Shown: one piece after another, positions 1-12,800 of the stretch
How the letters are laid out: each line of letters opens with the position of its first letter
How positions within the stretch are numbered: position 1 is the stretch's first letter
Source: Ignelater luminosus
Taxonomy: Eukaryota; Arthropoda; Insecta; Coleoptera; Elateridae
NCBI GenBank assembly: GCA_011009095.1
Contig: VTPC01000661.1
Span: 1-64,000 of the forward strand
DNA length: 64,000 nt
Reading direction: 5' to 3'
Notes under the pieces: model-generated
Told to the model about the DNA's origin: nothing
The model's input: only the letters and a program-made list of their open reading frames with translations
The model's database searches: none
Translations under genes and position numbers: made by a program

Positions 1-441
1 AAAAACTAGAAAATATCCTTCCACTTGCAGCAATGTGCGTTTATGACACCATTTCAGACGTCTTTGTCGGTGTTTCATAGCATAACGGACAAACCAACAA
101 CTCATATTCCCAAAATCGACACTGAAAACGGCTACATGCGTTCTCCCAGATTCGGACATTTGCAGGAATTATGTACTACCTATTTATCCACGCGGTATTG
201 TTACTGTCTACTAATCTGGTGTACGTGGAACAATTCCAATTTGTGCTCACATCACCGATTTCTACATTTCCTAGATTGGTATTTCCAAGATTCGAACTTT
301 CGATGCTATTTTTTAAAGCTTTCTTAGTTCTTATAGTTAGTTAAAGAGTACCTTAATGGTCTTTAAGTAACACAACATTCATAAACGTTTTTCAAATGCG
401 AAGCTATGAAAATGTGAAAATGTTACCGAAATGGAACTTAC
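1..441 (-). other. flz: 3' part of flz intron, cut by the window edge
   Basis: This stretch follows the donor site GTAAGT (minus strand, 441-436) of the exon at 677-442. No GDSGGP-type sequence can be read on the minus strand here, so the final protease exon, with the catalytic serine and the C-terminus, must lie left of base 1. The open frame on the plus strand across 25-327 has no recognisable protein match and I do not treat it as a gene. Confidence 0.7.
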
Positions 442-677
442 CTCGCATGAATCCTTTTGACCGTTTGCGTATCCAGCACACAGGAATGACTCAAGAATCT
501 TTTTGTTATGACCAGCAGTCCTGAACATTTCTTGACATACTTGATTCTCCATGATAGGCACTTGCACTTCTTGTAAAATTGAAGGTATTCCTCCGCCATA
601 TTTCAACCTACCCCATCCTGTAACTGTAGCCATTCTTCCTGTAAAATCTTCTCCTTCTCTGGGTAAACATATGGGTA
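442..677 (-). CDS. flz: filzig serine protease, internal exon (protease middle)
   Basis: This exon encodes the middle of an S1 (chymotrypsin-fold) serine protease domain. It reads VPICLPRE, then TGRMATVTGWGRLKYGGG, then QEVQVPIMENQVCQEMF, then FLCAGYANGQKDSCE. The Asp in QKDSC is residue 189 in chymotrypsin numbering, at the base of the S1 pocket, so cleavage after Arg or Lys is expected. The acceptor is TTTTTCTAG just before 677 and the donor is GAG|GTAAGT at 442/441. The exon starts in phase 1, completing a Val codon with the G left by the exon at 8250-7879, and ends in phase 0. The sequence is very close to insect filzig as I know it. The following exon (GDSGGP and C-terminus) is off the left edge. 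Confidence 0.95.
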
Positions 678-3600
678 CTAGAAAAATAGTATACAAGCTT
701 TATTATAGGAAAATAAGAAATAAATCGTTACACTTTTATTAAAATATCAAATTTTATTTCGTCATCGTTACTCGCGACCTAAGGCTGCCTATTAGTTTAG
801 TCCAAACAATGTAAATTGTAATGTTTTATTTTGTATCATTACTAACGACATAGGCATACTAAAGCTGCATAAGACAGATCGAAGAAAATATCTTTCTTTA
901 AAGACCTGTAGTATAAGAAATTTAAAAACTGATGATCTTATACCTAACGGAAATTGCTTAATTGTTAGAAAATAAGTTATTCCCTGAAATCTAATCTAAG
1001 GAATTTATTATTACTAATTATACCCATTACTTTTAATACATCGAAAGAAAAACAAATTAATGGAACCCTAAAATGAATGATACTACTTTGTAACAATAAA
1101 AATGATTAAATATCTAATGAGAACATTTTTTTGCGGTGTTTGTCGTCATAGTTACGGTGACAGGTCAGTAATTATGCATAAATCATACATGGCTTTCTAG
1201 AAAATTGCAAGAATTTGTCATATTTTTAACGACCCGTCTTATTTTACACAAAACGGTTTAATGTCTCTCTTGCCATTTGCATGTTTTAGACTTTTCTTTT
1301 CATTTTAATCTTTACTTTTTCACAGTTAGTATTTTTTTAAATTTTTTATGATAGAGGTGCATGTTGAAAATAATTGCATTTTCAATGTTTTTTTTTATTA
1401 TAGTTTAAATTAGAAAATGTAAAAGGCTAAATTCTGGCCGAATAAGCTTTTTGCGCTCTGTTCGTTCGAAATGGTCTGATTTACATGGTCCTCATTGTTG
1501 GTATGGAAATTAGAACGTTAGGAGCAGCAAAAAAAGCAATTTAGGGTGAACGAAGTATAAAAGTAAAGTAAAAATGTTAAATTACTAGAAAGGCGTTTAA
1601 ATATACATCTACTAATTACGTTTCATATTTTTTTATGGGGACTGAGCAGCAAATTAGCTAACTGCTATAATTGTATCTTCAGGAAATTTTCACTAGATTA
1701 TAGCGTTTTCAGGAATCTTATAAATTATGGACGGTGTTGGGGAGTAGATTGAGAATTTCATAATCTAAAACTCGCATTCTGATGTTTATCTGAAATTCTG
1801 AATTAATTTAATTTGTCCTAGATGACATGAAGAGATGTAAAAGAAAAATACAAAAATATACTTTGTTTGCAAATGTAGCAACAAATTAGAAGCAAAACAT
1901 TAATGAACCGTGCAAAAACAGCAAAATGAAAAGTGGAACCTATGCGGATTTACATAAAAATAATTGAGGACACTAAAAAGACCATTTTAATGGCAGAATG
2001 AACAACGTCCTTCTAGTGGAGCGGGAACGCCTCATTTGAGTACTCAAAAAACCGTAAATTTCTAGGACTTTGCACCGTCCGGGCAACGCATTTTTCATCC
2101 TATCCGTATTGTAGTAACTTTGACCTTTAATGTGAATTTTTTGCGATGTTTTATTTTAAGTTAAAACTATTCATTTTTAACTTCAATAATGTTACGTACG
2201 TACTCATCACGTTAGCTGCTGATATTTTGATTTTATGCACTAATTTGCAAAGTGCGTAGAACGAGTAGTATTTAAGTTTATGAAGGGAGAATGAAGCTAC
2301 TGTGAGTTTGTCGATGAATAATTCTGCCAAGAATTCAGGATAACATAAATAGATTGCAGCAGTAGGACTTTGTGTTAAAAATAATCAATATAAGTCACCG
2401 AGCAATATTTCTCTGAAAATGTATTAAATGTAAGCAAAAAACTCTCGATTCATTTATTCGAATGAAACACGAATATTTGTTGAAAAAGGAAAGAATAGAA
2501 GATGACTCTATCTACAGCGTAAAGAATTTAAAGTGAAAGCAAACGATTGTAATTTTGCATGCCGGCTGTGAGCACGGTTTTATAAATGGAACAGATTTAA
2601 CTTTTTCGTTTTCTTCAAAAACAGTAAATTATTATGACTGTACCAATTCCGCGTAACTTGTCAAAAGAATAATAGAAAGCTTAGTTCAAAGAATCATCAT
2701 TGATAATCCTAAATCAATTGATTTTAATTGAGGTTTTATGGCGTATAAATTCAAATAAATTGTTTTTAGAATGCCTTGAAAAACAGATTACAAAATGTAC
2801 TCTGAAAAAGAGTCACAACTAGAACCTATAACTTCCTATTATTATGTACGTACGCGTACATAAATAAAATTATGTGATATAAAAAGTTATTTAAGTTAAA
2901 AGCCTCATGTTGGAAACTCGGAGGGTGTAAGAGGCCGATTAAATTGAGATAAAGTTGTTGACCACTATATTGCACCCCTTTACAGGAGATGTATCATAAA
3001 CAACTGCTATCGTGTAGTTGATGTGATTCTACAATGTTGTAAATAATTGAGACACGACTAAATATAACCTGGCTTGAGATAAATAACAATAAAAACTGCA
3101 AACAATAAATTCGAAAAAAGGTCGTGCACAGGTTTTGTAGTTTGAATATTGTCAACTTTTGGTTGTTCGAATCTTGTGCCCCCTGAATCGTTGAGCACCC
3201 AAGATAGTAGATTCAATAGAGATCTTTATTATTACAAGTCTGATAAGCCATGGAAAATAATGCGAAACAAGTAGAGGTAAAATTAAGTCATTTACACACT
3301 GCTCCTGCCTGTCGTTGCACAAATCTATTGGTCAACCTAACCTCCATGTCGGTTTTGTACTTCAACTAGTATCTTCATAGGGAACTTTCTTTCTCGGGCT
3401 ACAAGTCTTGGGAAGAAACTAGGGCATAGTTATTGAAACCTGATAAAGTGCCGAGTTTGTGGCAGAAAGCAGATTTTGTAAAAATCTGAAGAAATGTGTA
3501 TGAAATCTAGCATTGAAGAAAATGGATGGGTTTGTATCAAGTTGTATGTGCTACAAGTAAACCAACCAGAACAGTTTTTGACTCACTGTCTTCTTTTTGC

Positions 3601-5242
3601 TGTGATGATGTCCCACTTGCTAGGTCTGGGCAGATTAAAAGCATACAGATTGATAGTTTACGAGTTGTAGTCTTAATTGTAACTAATTGAAGTTCCTTGA
3701 GAAGGCAATCTCTAGGCTGTGGAAAATGCAGAATAATTCAAAAAATTATATTTAAGTCTTTTGGTTTGAGTCCACTGTCTTCCATTGAAAAAACCAAGCC
3801 TCTAATCAAGAGACCCCTTATAGAATGGTCTATAATAGAATTAACTTATGAAGTGCTAGTAGTTTGGAAAATACTGCTTTAGAGCATTCATACTGAGTTT
3901 GTCATTTAGGCTTGTTTTGAAGGACAATAAGAATTGTTACTCCTAGGGTTTAGTAATATTAACTAGAAGCCCATATCTTAGAGATTTCTCCATCAGGGAT
4001 ACACTTTTGTCAAGAGTCGTTAACTAAATACTTTTCTGTTTGTTCTTTTTTAATTTTGTGTTCTTTTGTTCCAATGCTAAGACTCTGGAAGTTGACTTTT
4101 GGAAATCTAAAATTATGTTCTGTTTAATAATATCTGGTTTGAATAATAAAAAGCTTTAAAACTCTAAATAACTGGCTCAAACAACTCATCATCAGTAGAG
4201 AAGATGATGGGAATGTGTACATCTACTCTAAAAGTTAGGCAAGCTTCAACACGGTTGTCGCACACAGGACTACACATCAGTTGTTGCTCAAAAATGTGTA
4301 AATGATCCTGAAGAGCTTGCAGAAAGAAAGAAAGTAAAGTTTAGATCGGAATCTTCTTAGGCAACAGGTCTTAGCATTTCTAAATAGATGAAGTATGTGA
4401 TACATGAAGAACTGTAGAAGAACAGTTGAAATATTTTAAATCGTTTGGCGGGAGTTCTTACGGACCACCACATTAATAGGAGTAAAGCATAACATACCCG
4501 TTGAAAAAGTACATGTGAAGAGGAATGATCTTTTCAGTTCTGCAATTAAAGTTTATAATTGGCAAAGAAGCAGAAGGGCAATAGGTTCTTTAGCACAGAG
4601 AAATAACCTGACCTGCAACCAACTGTCCATGTTGGGCAAATCCGATGACTCAGACGGTGGTCTTTATGCTAAATGACAGTTAAAAACTAGTAAAAAGAAT
4701 TTAATGACTAAGTGCTTGTTCTCACACCTATAATTATTTTTACTGGTAGCTAACTCGTATTACATGAATGAACGGAGTAAAATTCGGTGTCCAAAATAAT
4801 GTTACTATTGTCAAAAAGCAACGAAATACCTTTCTAAACTCTTAATATGGCTTGGGTCACGTTTGAGCCATTTTACAATTTTTTCTAAGCCCAACCGGTA
4901 TTGAAGTTGAACTATACTAAATTCAACTGTTATTTTATGTTACCTACTAACATAAACTTACATACATAAAATGTACCTACTAGACATTTTTATTAAACCA
5001 TCTATTTATCTAAAAATTTTGCATCATCTAAAATTTTTTGAAAAAAGGTCTATTTGTACACAACGAAATATATCTTGATTTTCAAAATAATTTAGAGAAG
5101 TCTGAAAAGCAGTAGCTTTGCTTTGGAACTTTTGATCATACTGTTCGGTTTCCGCCTGTTCATTCTCTTTTTTGTCACTGCGTCATTAACATCGATTGGA
5201 GCAATGCTACTGTTAAAAATATTTCTTTCTAGATTCTTTATA
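678..5242 (-). other. flz: flz intron, 3' portion, no genes seen
   Basis: This is AT-rich intronic sequence between the protease exons at 8250-7879 and 677-442. No sustained reading frame, tRNA or clean repeat was recognised. Segments around 3590-4700 are less AT-biased and may be very old transposon remains, but I could not assign a family. Confidence 0.6.
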
Positions 5243-6407
5243 TAGTCCAGTCAGTAAGCTGGTAAAAAAGGGCAAATAAAAAAAACACCCAGTTCGATTT
5301 TAAAAAAACTGTTTTGCAATGAGTTCTATTATGACCCCAGCATCATTCATGACTATTGAGACCTTCCCCCCGCCCCCCTTCTGGCCCAAATCGTGAAATC
5401 AACCTTTTTAACCACCTCCTTTCTGGAGATTTTTTTTTATTTGTAAAAGTGTGTGAATTTTAGCTCAGAATCGGCTTCGAGGAGGTTTTTTTTGGATCGC
5501 TGATCACAAATTCGGCATTAGTTTTCCAGAAAAGTAAACCAGGGCATGGAAAAACGGAAACCTTGGCCTAATTTCTGGAAAAATTTTTCTTGTTCGTGGA
5601 AATTTTGAATGTTAACTCGAAATTGGGTCCTAGGGGGTTTGTTTGGTCGCTGTTTACGAATCTAATATTAGTTTTCCGGGGAAACTACCCTGGCCGTGAA
5701 AATTCGGAAAATTTGGCACAATTTTATTTGTTTTATATTTCTCATGTTTAAACGCTCTTAGGTGGCAGTTCATTTCACTTTCGATGTAGTCGACATGTTT
5801 GGAAGTAGTTTTCACTGTTGCAGTAAAAATTGCGAAAAAACCGTAGAAAATCATTGAGAAATTTTCAAAAAGAAACGTGTTTCATGTCGATTTCGGGGTA
5901 ATAGCATGCTGCCACTTCGTAAATAGCAACGGAAACATTTAGAAAAAAACGTTTTTTTAACATTTTCTAATTTTCCACGACCAGGTTGGTTTTTCCGAAA
6001 AACTAATATCGGATTCGTGATCAGCGACCAAAAAAACCTTCTAGGACCCATTGTCGAGTTAAAATTCAATATTTTCACGAACAAGAAAAGTTTTTCCAGA
6101 AATTAGGCCAAATTTTCCGTTTTTCCACGGCCGGGTTCACTTTTACGGAAAACTAATGCCGGATTCGTGATCAGTGACTCAAAAAAACCTCCCTTGAGCT
6201 AAAATTCGCACATTTTTACAAATAAAAAAAAATCTCCAGAAAAGGGGTGGTTAAAAGGGTTGATTTCGCGATTTGGGGCAGAAGGGGGCGGGGGGAAGGT
6301 CTCAATAGTCATGAATCACCCTGGGGTCATATAGAACTCATTGCAAAAAAAGTTTTCAAATTCGAGCTGAGTGTTTTTTTTATTCTCCCAGCTTATTGAC
6401 TGGACTA
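5243..6407. mobile_element. Foldback element with very long inverted arms
   Basis: The left end TAGTCCAGTCAGTAAGCTGG is mirrored at the right end by CCAGCTTATTGACTGGACTA. The inverted similarity continues inward through landmark blocks: GCAATGAGTTCTAT, TGACTATTGAGACC, a C/G-run CCCCCCGCCCCC, AACCACC and CTGGAGA. It reaches about 5710 on the left and about 5960 on the right. Each arm also holds about two copies of an internal sub-repeat of roughly 150 bp, marked by a TCGCTGATCAC-like core followed by ATTAGTTTTCC. The centre (about 5710-5960) is not repeated. Neither strand carries a transposase, so the element is non-autonomous. The ends are bounded by TA on both sides, but ATA outside the repeats is equally possible, so the target-site type is unclear. 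It sits inside the flz intron. Confidence 0.85.
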
Positions 6408-7878
6408 ATAGATGGGCAGTAATATTAAAGAAATGATTTTAAACGGGCGGAATGATGGTTATCTTTGCAGGACTGTATATTCCTACCATTGCACTATCGT
6501 CAATGTCTAGACGATATTGTAGAAAATGCTAAATTTCTTTTAAGAAGTTTATCGTCTAATAATAAAAAGGATCTTACTGATGCAGCGTTCTTAAAAGAAA
6601 ACTGAGTTTTGTCTCTGGTACGAACCGTTGGAATGGAAAGGTCCTTTCTATTTAACAATTGATTACATAATAAAAACAACTTGAAAGTGATATTGTAAAG
6701 ACAATCAGGTCTGTTCTAAACTTTGACGATCGTGGTTAAAAAAGTAAGGTCAGAAAGAAGGAGAGAAAATCTACTAAAGAAGATAAACATACTTATTTTC
6801 CTTTTTTTCAATCTTGGTAGCAACAATGTCAAAAGGTAAAAGTTCAATCTCCTTTATTATTTAGAAATTTCGGCAGTCTGTCTAGCTTTGTTCGATACGT
6901 TTAAATTATTTTTTGTAACTTTTTTAATAACTTAAGATTGGGTTTTAGTGGTCGATTTGTGGTTAGGTAGTAGCTGATGGAAATAATCTTCAAGTTCCTT
7001 ATATCGAGAAGGAAATACCAAATAAAAAAGGGGCTGTCCTCTTCAGAATGATGGAGGAAGATTAATGACAAGACTTTCAATTGAATTTTGTCAATTTTAA
7101 GATAGAACTTAAGGGATTGTTCAGTATTAAAGTAAAGGCAAAGCCTAGAACTAGTTCTGAAGAGCAGAACTGGAGATACAGGAGGGTTTTGCTTGAATTA
7201 TTTTACTGTTTGGGGTTTATTCCTTGTCTTGCTGTCACTGAGTAAATACTACCAAACGAGTTAAATAACCAGCAAACGTAATATGTCTTTCTAAAATTTT
7301 GTATCTTGTAAAAGCTAAATCTATTGCAGTATATTTATTACTCTATAGCTAGTTGATTGCATTAAAAAATATTTCCTATTTATTGTGATTTGTGAAAAGC
7401 TTCAATAGTTTCTTGTTACGAAAATGTTATAAAATGTATTAAAAGCAAAAAATTTTTGTAATAAAATTTATTATCTTTAGCATACAATAACAATGAAAAT
7501 AAGACGAGTAATCTGTACAGTTAACAATTAATACCCTTAACAATACAGATTTCTCCATAAACGTGTCATAAACCAAAAGAAATGAATCTAGCAATATATT
7601 GTGTTCCTGTTTTAATGACGTAAAACTCAATTTATGTTAATTTCTTCAAGTCATGTATGTTTATGAATAAATGTATAAAGCTAGATTAACATATTTTATG
7701 CGGAACCAATCGTTGAAAAGTAGGTAGGATGACTAACCATTAAGTTTAATCAATAAACACAAAACTCTTTCTACTTTCTACCGTTTATCAATTCATTCTC
7801 GGACTGACCCTCTATTTTATAGTCGTATATTTTTTTAAGGCAAGAAAATTTAGGTCCAATCCTTAATTGATAACTTAC
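6408..7878 (-). other. flz: flz intron, 5' portion after the donor at 7878
   Basis: AT-rich intron sequence running from the GTAAGT donor (7878-7873, minus strand) to the foldback element. No coding, RNA or repeat feature was recognised. Confidence 0.6.
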
Positions 7879-8250
7879 CTATGTGTTCGTCGAATTGTAC
7901 AGGATGTTCGAGTTCAAGTAGTGCTAAATCATTTTCGAAGGTCGCTGCATCATACTGCCGATGTACGACTACTCTTTTAACATTTCTGCTAAGAGACCTT
8001 TTAACTTCTCGTTCTCCGGATATATCGTGCTCACCAAGAACAGCCACTAATGAAGCTAAAAATCCTGGTTGGCAGTGAGCGGCCGTCATCACGTACCGGT
8101 TGCTGATTAGCACGCCTCCACATTTATTTTTCGTGAATAATCCTAGCCAAGTTGATTCCCGCACTAAAACTTGCCAAGGAAATTCTCCAAATGCTGCGGC
8201 TTTACCCCCTACAACCCTTCCGGTTTTTAGTAGCGGCCTTATTCCACACA
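7879..8250 (-). CDS. flz: filzig serine protease, exon with activation site, His57 and Asp102
   Basis: This exon carries the start of the S1 protease domain. It reads VCGIRPLLKTGR|VVGG, where Arg is the zymogen cleavage site and VVGG the new N-terminus. Next come FGEFPWQVLVRESTWLG and CGGVLISNRYVMTAAHC, with the catalytic His57. Then come GEHDISGE, VVVHRQYDAATFEND and NDLALLEL, with the catalytic Asp102. The Cys in VCGIRP is the one that usually links the stalk to the protease. The acceptor is TTTTCAG before 8250 and the donor is ATAG|GTAAGT at 7879/7878. It begins and ends in phase 1, and the G from the exon at 14054 completes Val. Catalytic residues are intact so far as visible. Confidence 0.95.
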
Positions 8251-9378
8251 CTGAAAATGAATGAAATTAATCCTCTGTTTTTAGTGAACACCAGCTAGTT
8301 ATGTGTGATAAGATTATCTCTCTGTAAGATTGTTACGCAGTATGTAAATTAAAGTAAAAACTTTAAAGTAGGATGGTAGCCTACAAAGAATAAAAGGGAA
8401 ATTTTAATGTGCACGTCGTAAACAAGGTAATGTCTCATTTAGCATACGGTCGTGTAAATTCAAATTTATTGCATTTTTATACTACTTAAATTCCATTTGG
8501 AGGTTAAAGTTCTTAACAAAGCATTTTTAAAGTTGTTATTGGGTTTCTGTTACAAATTTTATAAACTGGAAATCCGTTTAAGTGTTTGTCCTATTACAGA
8601 AATAACTATTCCATACTAACAGGATATACCATACAGTTACAATTTTATTTTTTGATAAAATTTAGTAATCGCAAAGGTACTACATTTTTTAATTATTTCT
8701 TTTATTTATAAATTATCACGACGATTGCTAATCTTTGCCAGAAGACACCACATCAAAAAAAGAAGAATCTTTTAATAGCAACTATTTGGGTCGAGAAAAG
8801 TGTTTGAGCAGATCGGACTTTTCAGATTCTATAACAGAATTAGATCATATTCGATTGTTTTGATTCAAAAACTCAGGCCATACAGGGTTCCAAATTCGAC
8901 CAATCCACTTCTCATAAAGGACGTTTTCGACTTCTCAGCAGAAAATCCTTGCTATGTGGTCGCCTGGTTCTTAATGTTCCAAAGCCCCTTATATATTTGT
9001 AATTTACAAATTAGCGAATCAGCTTTCTACGGCCATTTGTTGCACAAGTCTGATTTTGGCTTTTCTCCCTTTAACTTGTTGTGATCTGACTATTCTCATA
9101 ATCTACCAAATAATATTATTAATTTTATATCATTTATTCTGGCTTGATACCTGAAAGAACTAATAGCCCTGCAACAAATTCCTGGCCGTTAGTTTTAAAT
9201 ACACAATTAGTTACTGCTACTTGCATTTTAAAAACAACTAATTAGCACCTAGATTTTTGATCATTTTGGTTGGCAAAGTGTATTCTCCTCCTTGAGCAGG
9301 CTCCACTTGATGTAGAATTGAATTAAACTCATAAAGTCAAAGTAGAGACAATTTTAACAGTTAGATCGTATGGAAATA
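8251..9378 (-). other. flz: flz intron, no features seen
   Basis: Part of the 5.8-kb intron between the stalk exon and the first protease exon. The open frame on the plus strand at 8800-9084 (94 codons) has no recognisable domain. It may be part of an old repeat, since the base composition there is slightly less AT-rich. Confidence 0.55.
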
Positions 9379-9876
9379 CAGTACAGACTCTTTAATTCGA
9401 ACATCTAATACTCCGAACTAACGAAGTCCAAATCTATGGTCCAAACAAGACTTTATAATTCGAACAAAGTGCGGTAATAACGAACGTCGTTCGGATTGTT
9501 TATCGGTAATTCCCCGGTCGTTTAGAGGAAATGCCTTTTGTGAACCGGAAGCTTCTTGATTACATTGTTCTTAGTTGAAATATTACTACCGTGCAAACAT
9601 GTCGCAAAAAAGAAAACACCACTCGTTAACCCTATTGCAAAAAGTAGAGATTCTTAACAAATTAGATGGTGGTAAACCGGCATCCTAATTATCTAAAATT
9701 CACAATGTCGGAAAATCTCCTCTTATGGATATTAAGAAACATAAGGAGAACATTTTTTACTTTAACACAAAAAGCCTAATATGTATTCACTATTTAGTAA
9801 TCCGAAAATATCGTCAATCCGAACTTATCTCTTTTAACCCGTGGTTTAATTAGTTCGGATTAAAGAGTCTGTACTG
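9379..9876 (+). mobile_element. Deleted pogo/Tigger-like DNA transposon
   Basis: The 24-bp ends CAGTACAGACTCTTTAATTC.. (9379-9402) and their inverted copy (9853-9876) differ at one position and are flanked by TA on both sides (9377-9378, 9877-9878), as in the Tc1/mariner/pogo superfamily. Inside, a plus-strand frame from 9599 reads MSQKRKHHSLTLLQKVEILN, then KLDGGKPAS, a stop (9686), and onward to LSKIHNVGKSPLMDIKKHKE. This matches the N-terminal helix-turn-helix of pogo/Tigger/CENP-B-type transposases. The DDE catalytic core is absent, so the 498-bp element is an internal-deletion derivative that must have depended on a transposase supplied elsewhere. Confidence 0.85.
9599..9780 (+). pseudogene. 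Tigger/pogo transposase N-terminus, broken
   Basis: This is the remaining coding segment of the element above: an ATG at 9599, 29 codons, then TAA, with homology to the CENP-B N-terminal DNA-binding helix-turn-helix continuing in the same frame after the stop (IHNVGKSPLMDIKKHKENI). The family usually runs to about 400-500 residues with a DDE domain. Here only about 55 codons are left, so it cannot encode a working enzyme. Confidence 0.75.
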
Positions 9877-12800
9877 TACTTCAAATTGCTTGTTCAATTC
9901 TTGTCAGTTGGGGTCTAGTATTTGTGGAAGTTAATTCATTTTATTGAAGACCATCACAAACGTACCTAAGACGTTTAATTTTATAAAAAAGTCTATAAAA
10001 CGATTTTTCAACTCCGCAATCTGTTTTAATTCAATTTTTCACAACATTGCTTGCAAAACAAGCAAGTAGTTATCTCTTGTATACCACCCAAAAGAGAATT
10101 ACTTTTGGTGCCAAGTGACCGCCTGGTAAGAAATGCTGATATTGAGAACATTACTGCTCTGCTTGTCGCAATGAACAGAATTTGGTGTACGTCATTTATT
10201 GATTTAACTTTAATATCAATTAGCCAATTCTAATCATATCATTTCTATCATCCGTTTCATTGTGGGTACTATCAACACCAAGGAAATATCAAGAGAAAAA
10301 CGATCTGCAAATGTTTTTTACTAACATAAGCTGCGTATTACTCTAAATCCTCGCTTGAGCCCAAATCTCTTCTTTCTAAAAAGTTGACAGCACGAATTCC
10401 AATTTCAAAAGCTATCTCTGATGTAGGTACTTTCAATCTTCTGGAAAAGCATCATCATTTTCCTAATTCCTAATCCCACTTTAGCATCTAGTTACTTGTA
10501 TAGTCTCATAGTCGGGCTCAATGTTATTGCAATATGTTTTTTCAATGATGTTGTGGTTATTGGATAGCCCTGACATCATAAAACAGTTCTGAACTATTGC
10601 GAACTATAACCTCAAATGTAATAATAGCAATAGTTTGTAACTTGAATTTATCTTATTTGTTAATCCCATTAATCAAATAAACAGATTTGTGGATTAGATT
10701 ATTTAGTAAACAATGAACAAACGTTGTATTTGCTATAATTGCTGTAAATACCGTTCTAAGTAATATTATCACTTGATTAGTTGTTCACAATTTTACTCCG
10801 TATTGGCTGTGCATGCGCTATTACGATTTCTAGGTTATGCGTACAGTGTAAGTTTTACATGTTCCCCGAAGGAAGAGTTTGAAATATATCAACGAAAGGG
10901 TGTAGCTCGGAACTAACTAATCAACAAACCTACGAATCATTGACGATACACTGACCTAATTTTTGGCAGACGAAAACATAGTTCATCATCACTACTTTGG
11001 TTTCTGAACTTTTCGTCCGACCAACATCCAATCTATTCTTCCGGCTGCACAGCAATCGTAGATTCTGTTCACTATTGAAAGTTTTTTTGACGAGCTTTGG
11101 CAAAAAGAACTCGTCTTAAAACTTGTCAACGTTGGTGCTTTTGCCCCTTTTGTTAGAATTAAAACTTTAATACTTCTCTCGATTATGTTCGTTCTGTACT
11201 GTCAAGACATCACCAAGACCTAAATATCGGTTGCTAGTAAGATGTCATTTGCAAACCAGTCACAATATAATACTCGCTTAGCTTAGCAAATTCTTCTGAT
11301 GGGAAGGATGAAATCTAAACCTACAAAAAACCACTAGATTTTCTCTAGTGTAAAAAAGGGTCGATTCAGCTATTAGAACTGTTGGACTGTTGCTTTCAAT
11401 TCTTTTCTGTAATTTTTTACCTGGAATACTCTTCCATGTTAACTTGGTAGGACAAGGTGCAAGTTTTTCTGTAGGGAAATATAGCGGCTTGTTCTCTAGG
11501 TTCTACAGTGGCATTCAGGGCTGTCATACCTGCCTTCTCCATACAAGCAAAACCCTAATTTTTGAGTAGTCTGCTGCAGGCTCAGGTTTACAATCGGACC
11601 ATTTTACTTCTGGTGGATGTGTCTTGCATTTTAACTGAAGCTTTATGCAAAAAAGGTAATTGAACGAAATATAACATTATACATGCATTCCTCTAAAACA
11701 AAAAAATCTGTTGCTTGACCAACTTATTTCCAGTATCGTCACGGTCAGACTTTTAGCACAATATTCGACAAAATGGTGTCATCTGCTCTTACAATAACCA
11801 GCGCTGCGTTTTATGTCATTTATCTCATTATCAAAAATGACACACGACACCAGTGTCACTATGGTTACTGCATGGAACGGTCCTGAAACCGCATGACAAT
11901 ATCACTTCACTGCGCAAGTAGTGTCCTCAGCAATGCTTTTCTTGGTTTGTTTGAAACGTGTTACCATAATAACGATGACGTCACAATTTCTATCAATTTG
12001 GTGAGTACTTTCATATATGATACGGAAACGTACCATTTCTCTACTTTTTCTTGTTTAGTTCAGGATAAAAGCCTACCACCAAAGTTCCGTCAAAGCATGA
12101 AGGGTCAACACTACCGCACCCACTTGGATAAAAAAAGCGGCTTCGACAGACCAAAAAAATATCCTATACTTCCAATTTCTCACGGTTCTGAAGAAGAATT
12201 CTAGTCCCCCCTAAGAAGGTAACGCAGTAATTTCATTCACGAAGGCAATTTTATCTGAGAAACCTAGCAATTAGTAACAACTATTAGATAATTGACTTTT
12301 GATGTTCTCAAAGACGTTGACTTGAAATTATAATCAAACATCACAGTTGATATCGCATCTCTTTGTTTTATATTTTGGAGATTTATATTTAGATACGTGC
12401 ACGTTTTCAGACCTTAGACATTCATAAGTCTCGGAAATAATAAGTGTTGAATTGTAAGTTGTCAAGGTTTGTTTTCGTGGACTTTGTATCGCCTTTCATT
12501 TCCATGGATGAATCGAAATTGGCAATTGGGCATTAGGTCGTCTTGGGTCTTATGGTATCTGCTTTAATCCATTGAATAACATTATTTGGTAATGTGTTAG
12601 GTATTTTGCTGAAATAAATATCAATATTTGGCGTTTTTTGAGCTAAAACGAGAAACCGATTAATCTAGCCTTTTTCCTGGTACTGAAAATCGATCGAAAT
12701 ATTGATGTTGTTTTAATACAATCTGGTATTAAAGTCGCTAAAGCAATATAATCATTATTCACAATCCAAACATTGCTCCATAACGTTTGTTTTGTCGGCG

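Noticed and set aside
25-327. 100-codon plus-strand open frame at the left edge
   Set aside because: No start context, no motif and no splice logic. It lies in the flz intron and does not encode the expected last protease exon on the other strand.
3150-3180. GTTCGAATCTT resembling a tRNA B box
   Set aside because: No matching A box at the right distance and no cloverleaf could be drawn.
5654-6084. Two minus-strand frames of 66 and 77 codons
   Set aside because: They lie across the arms and centre of the foldback element and are by-products of the repeat.
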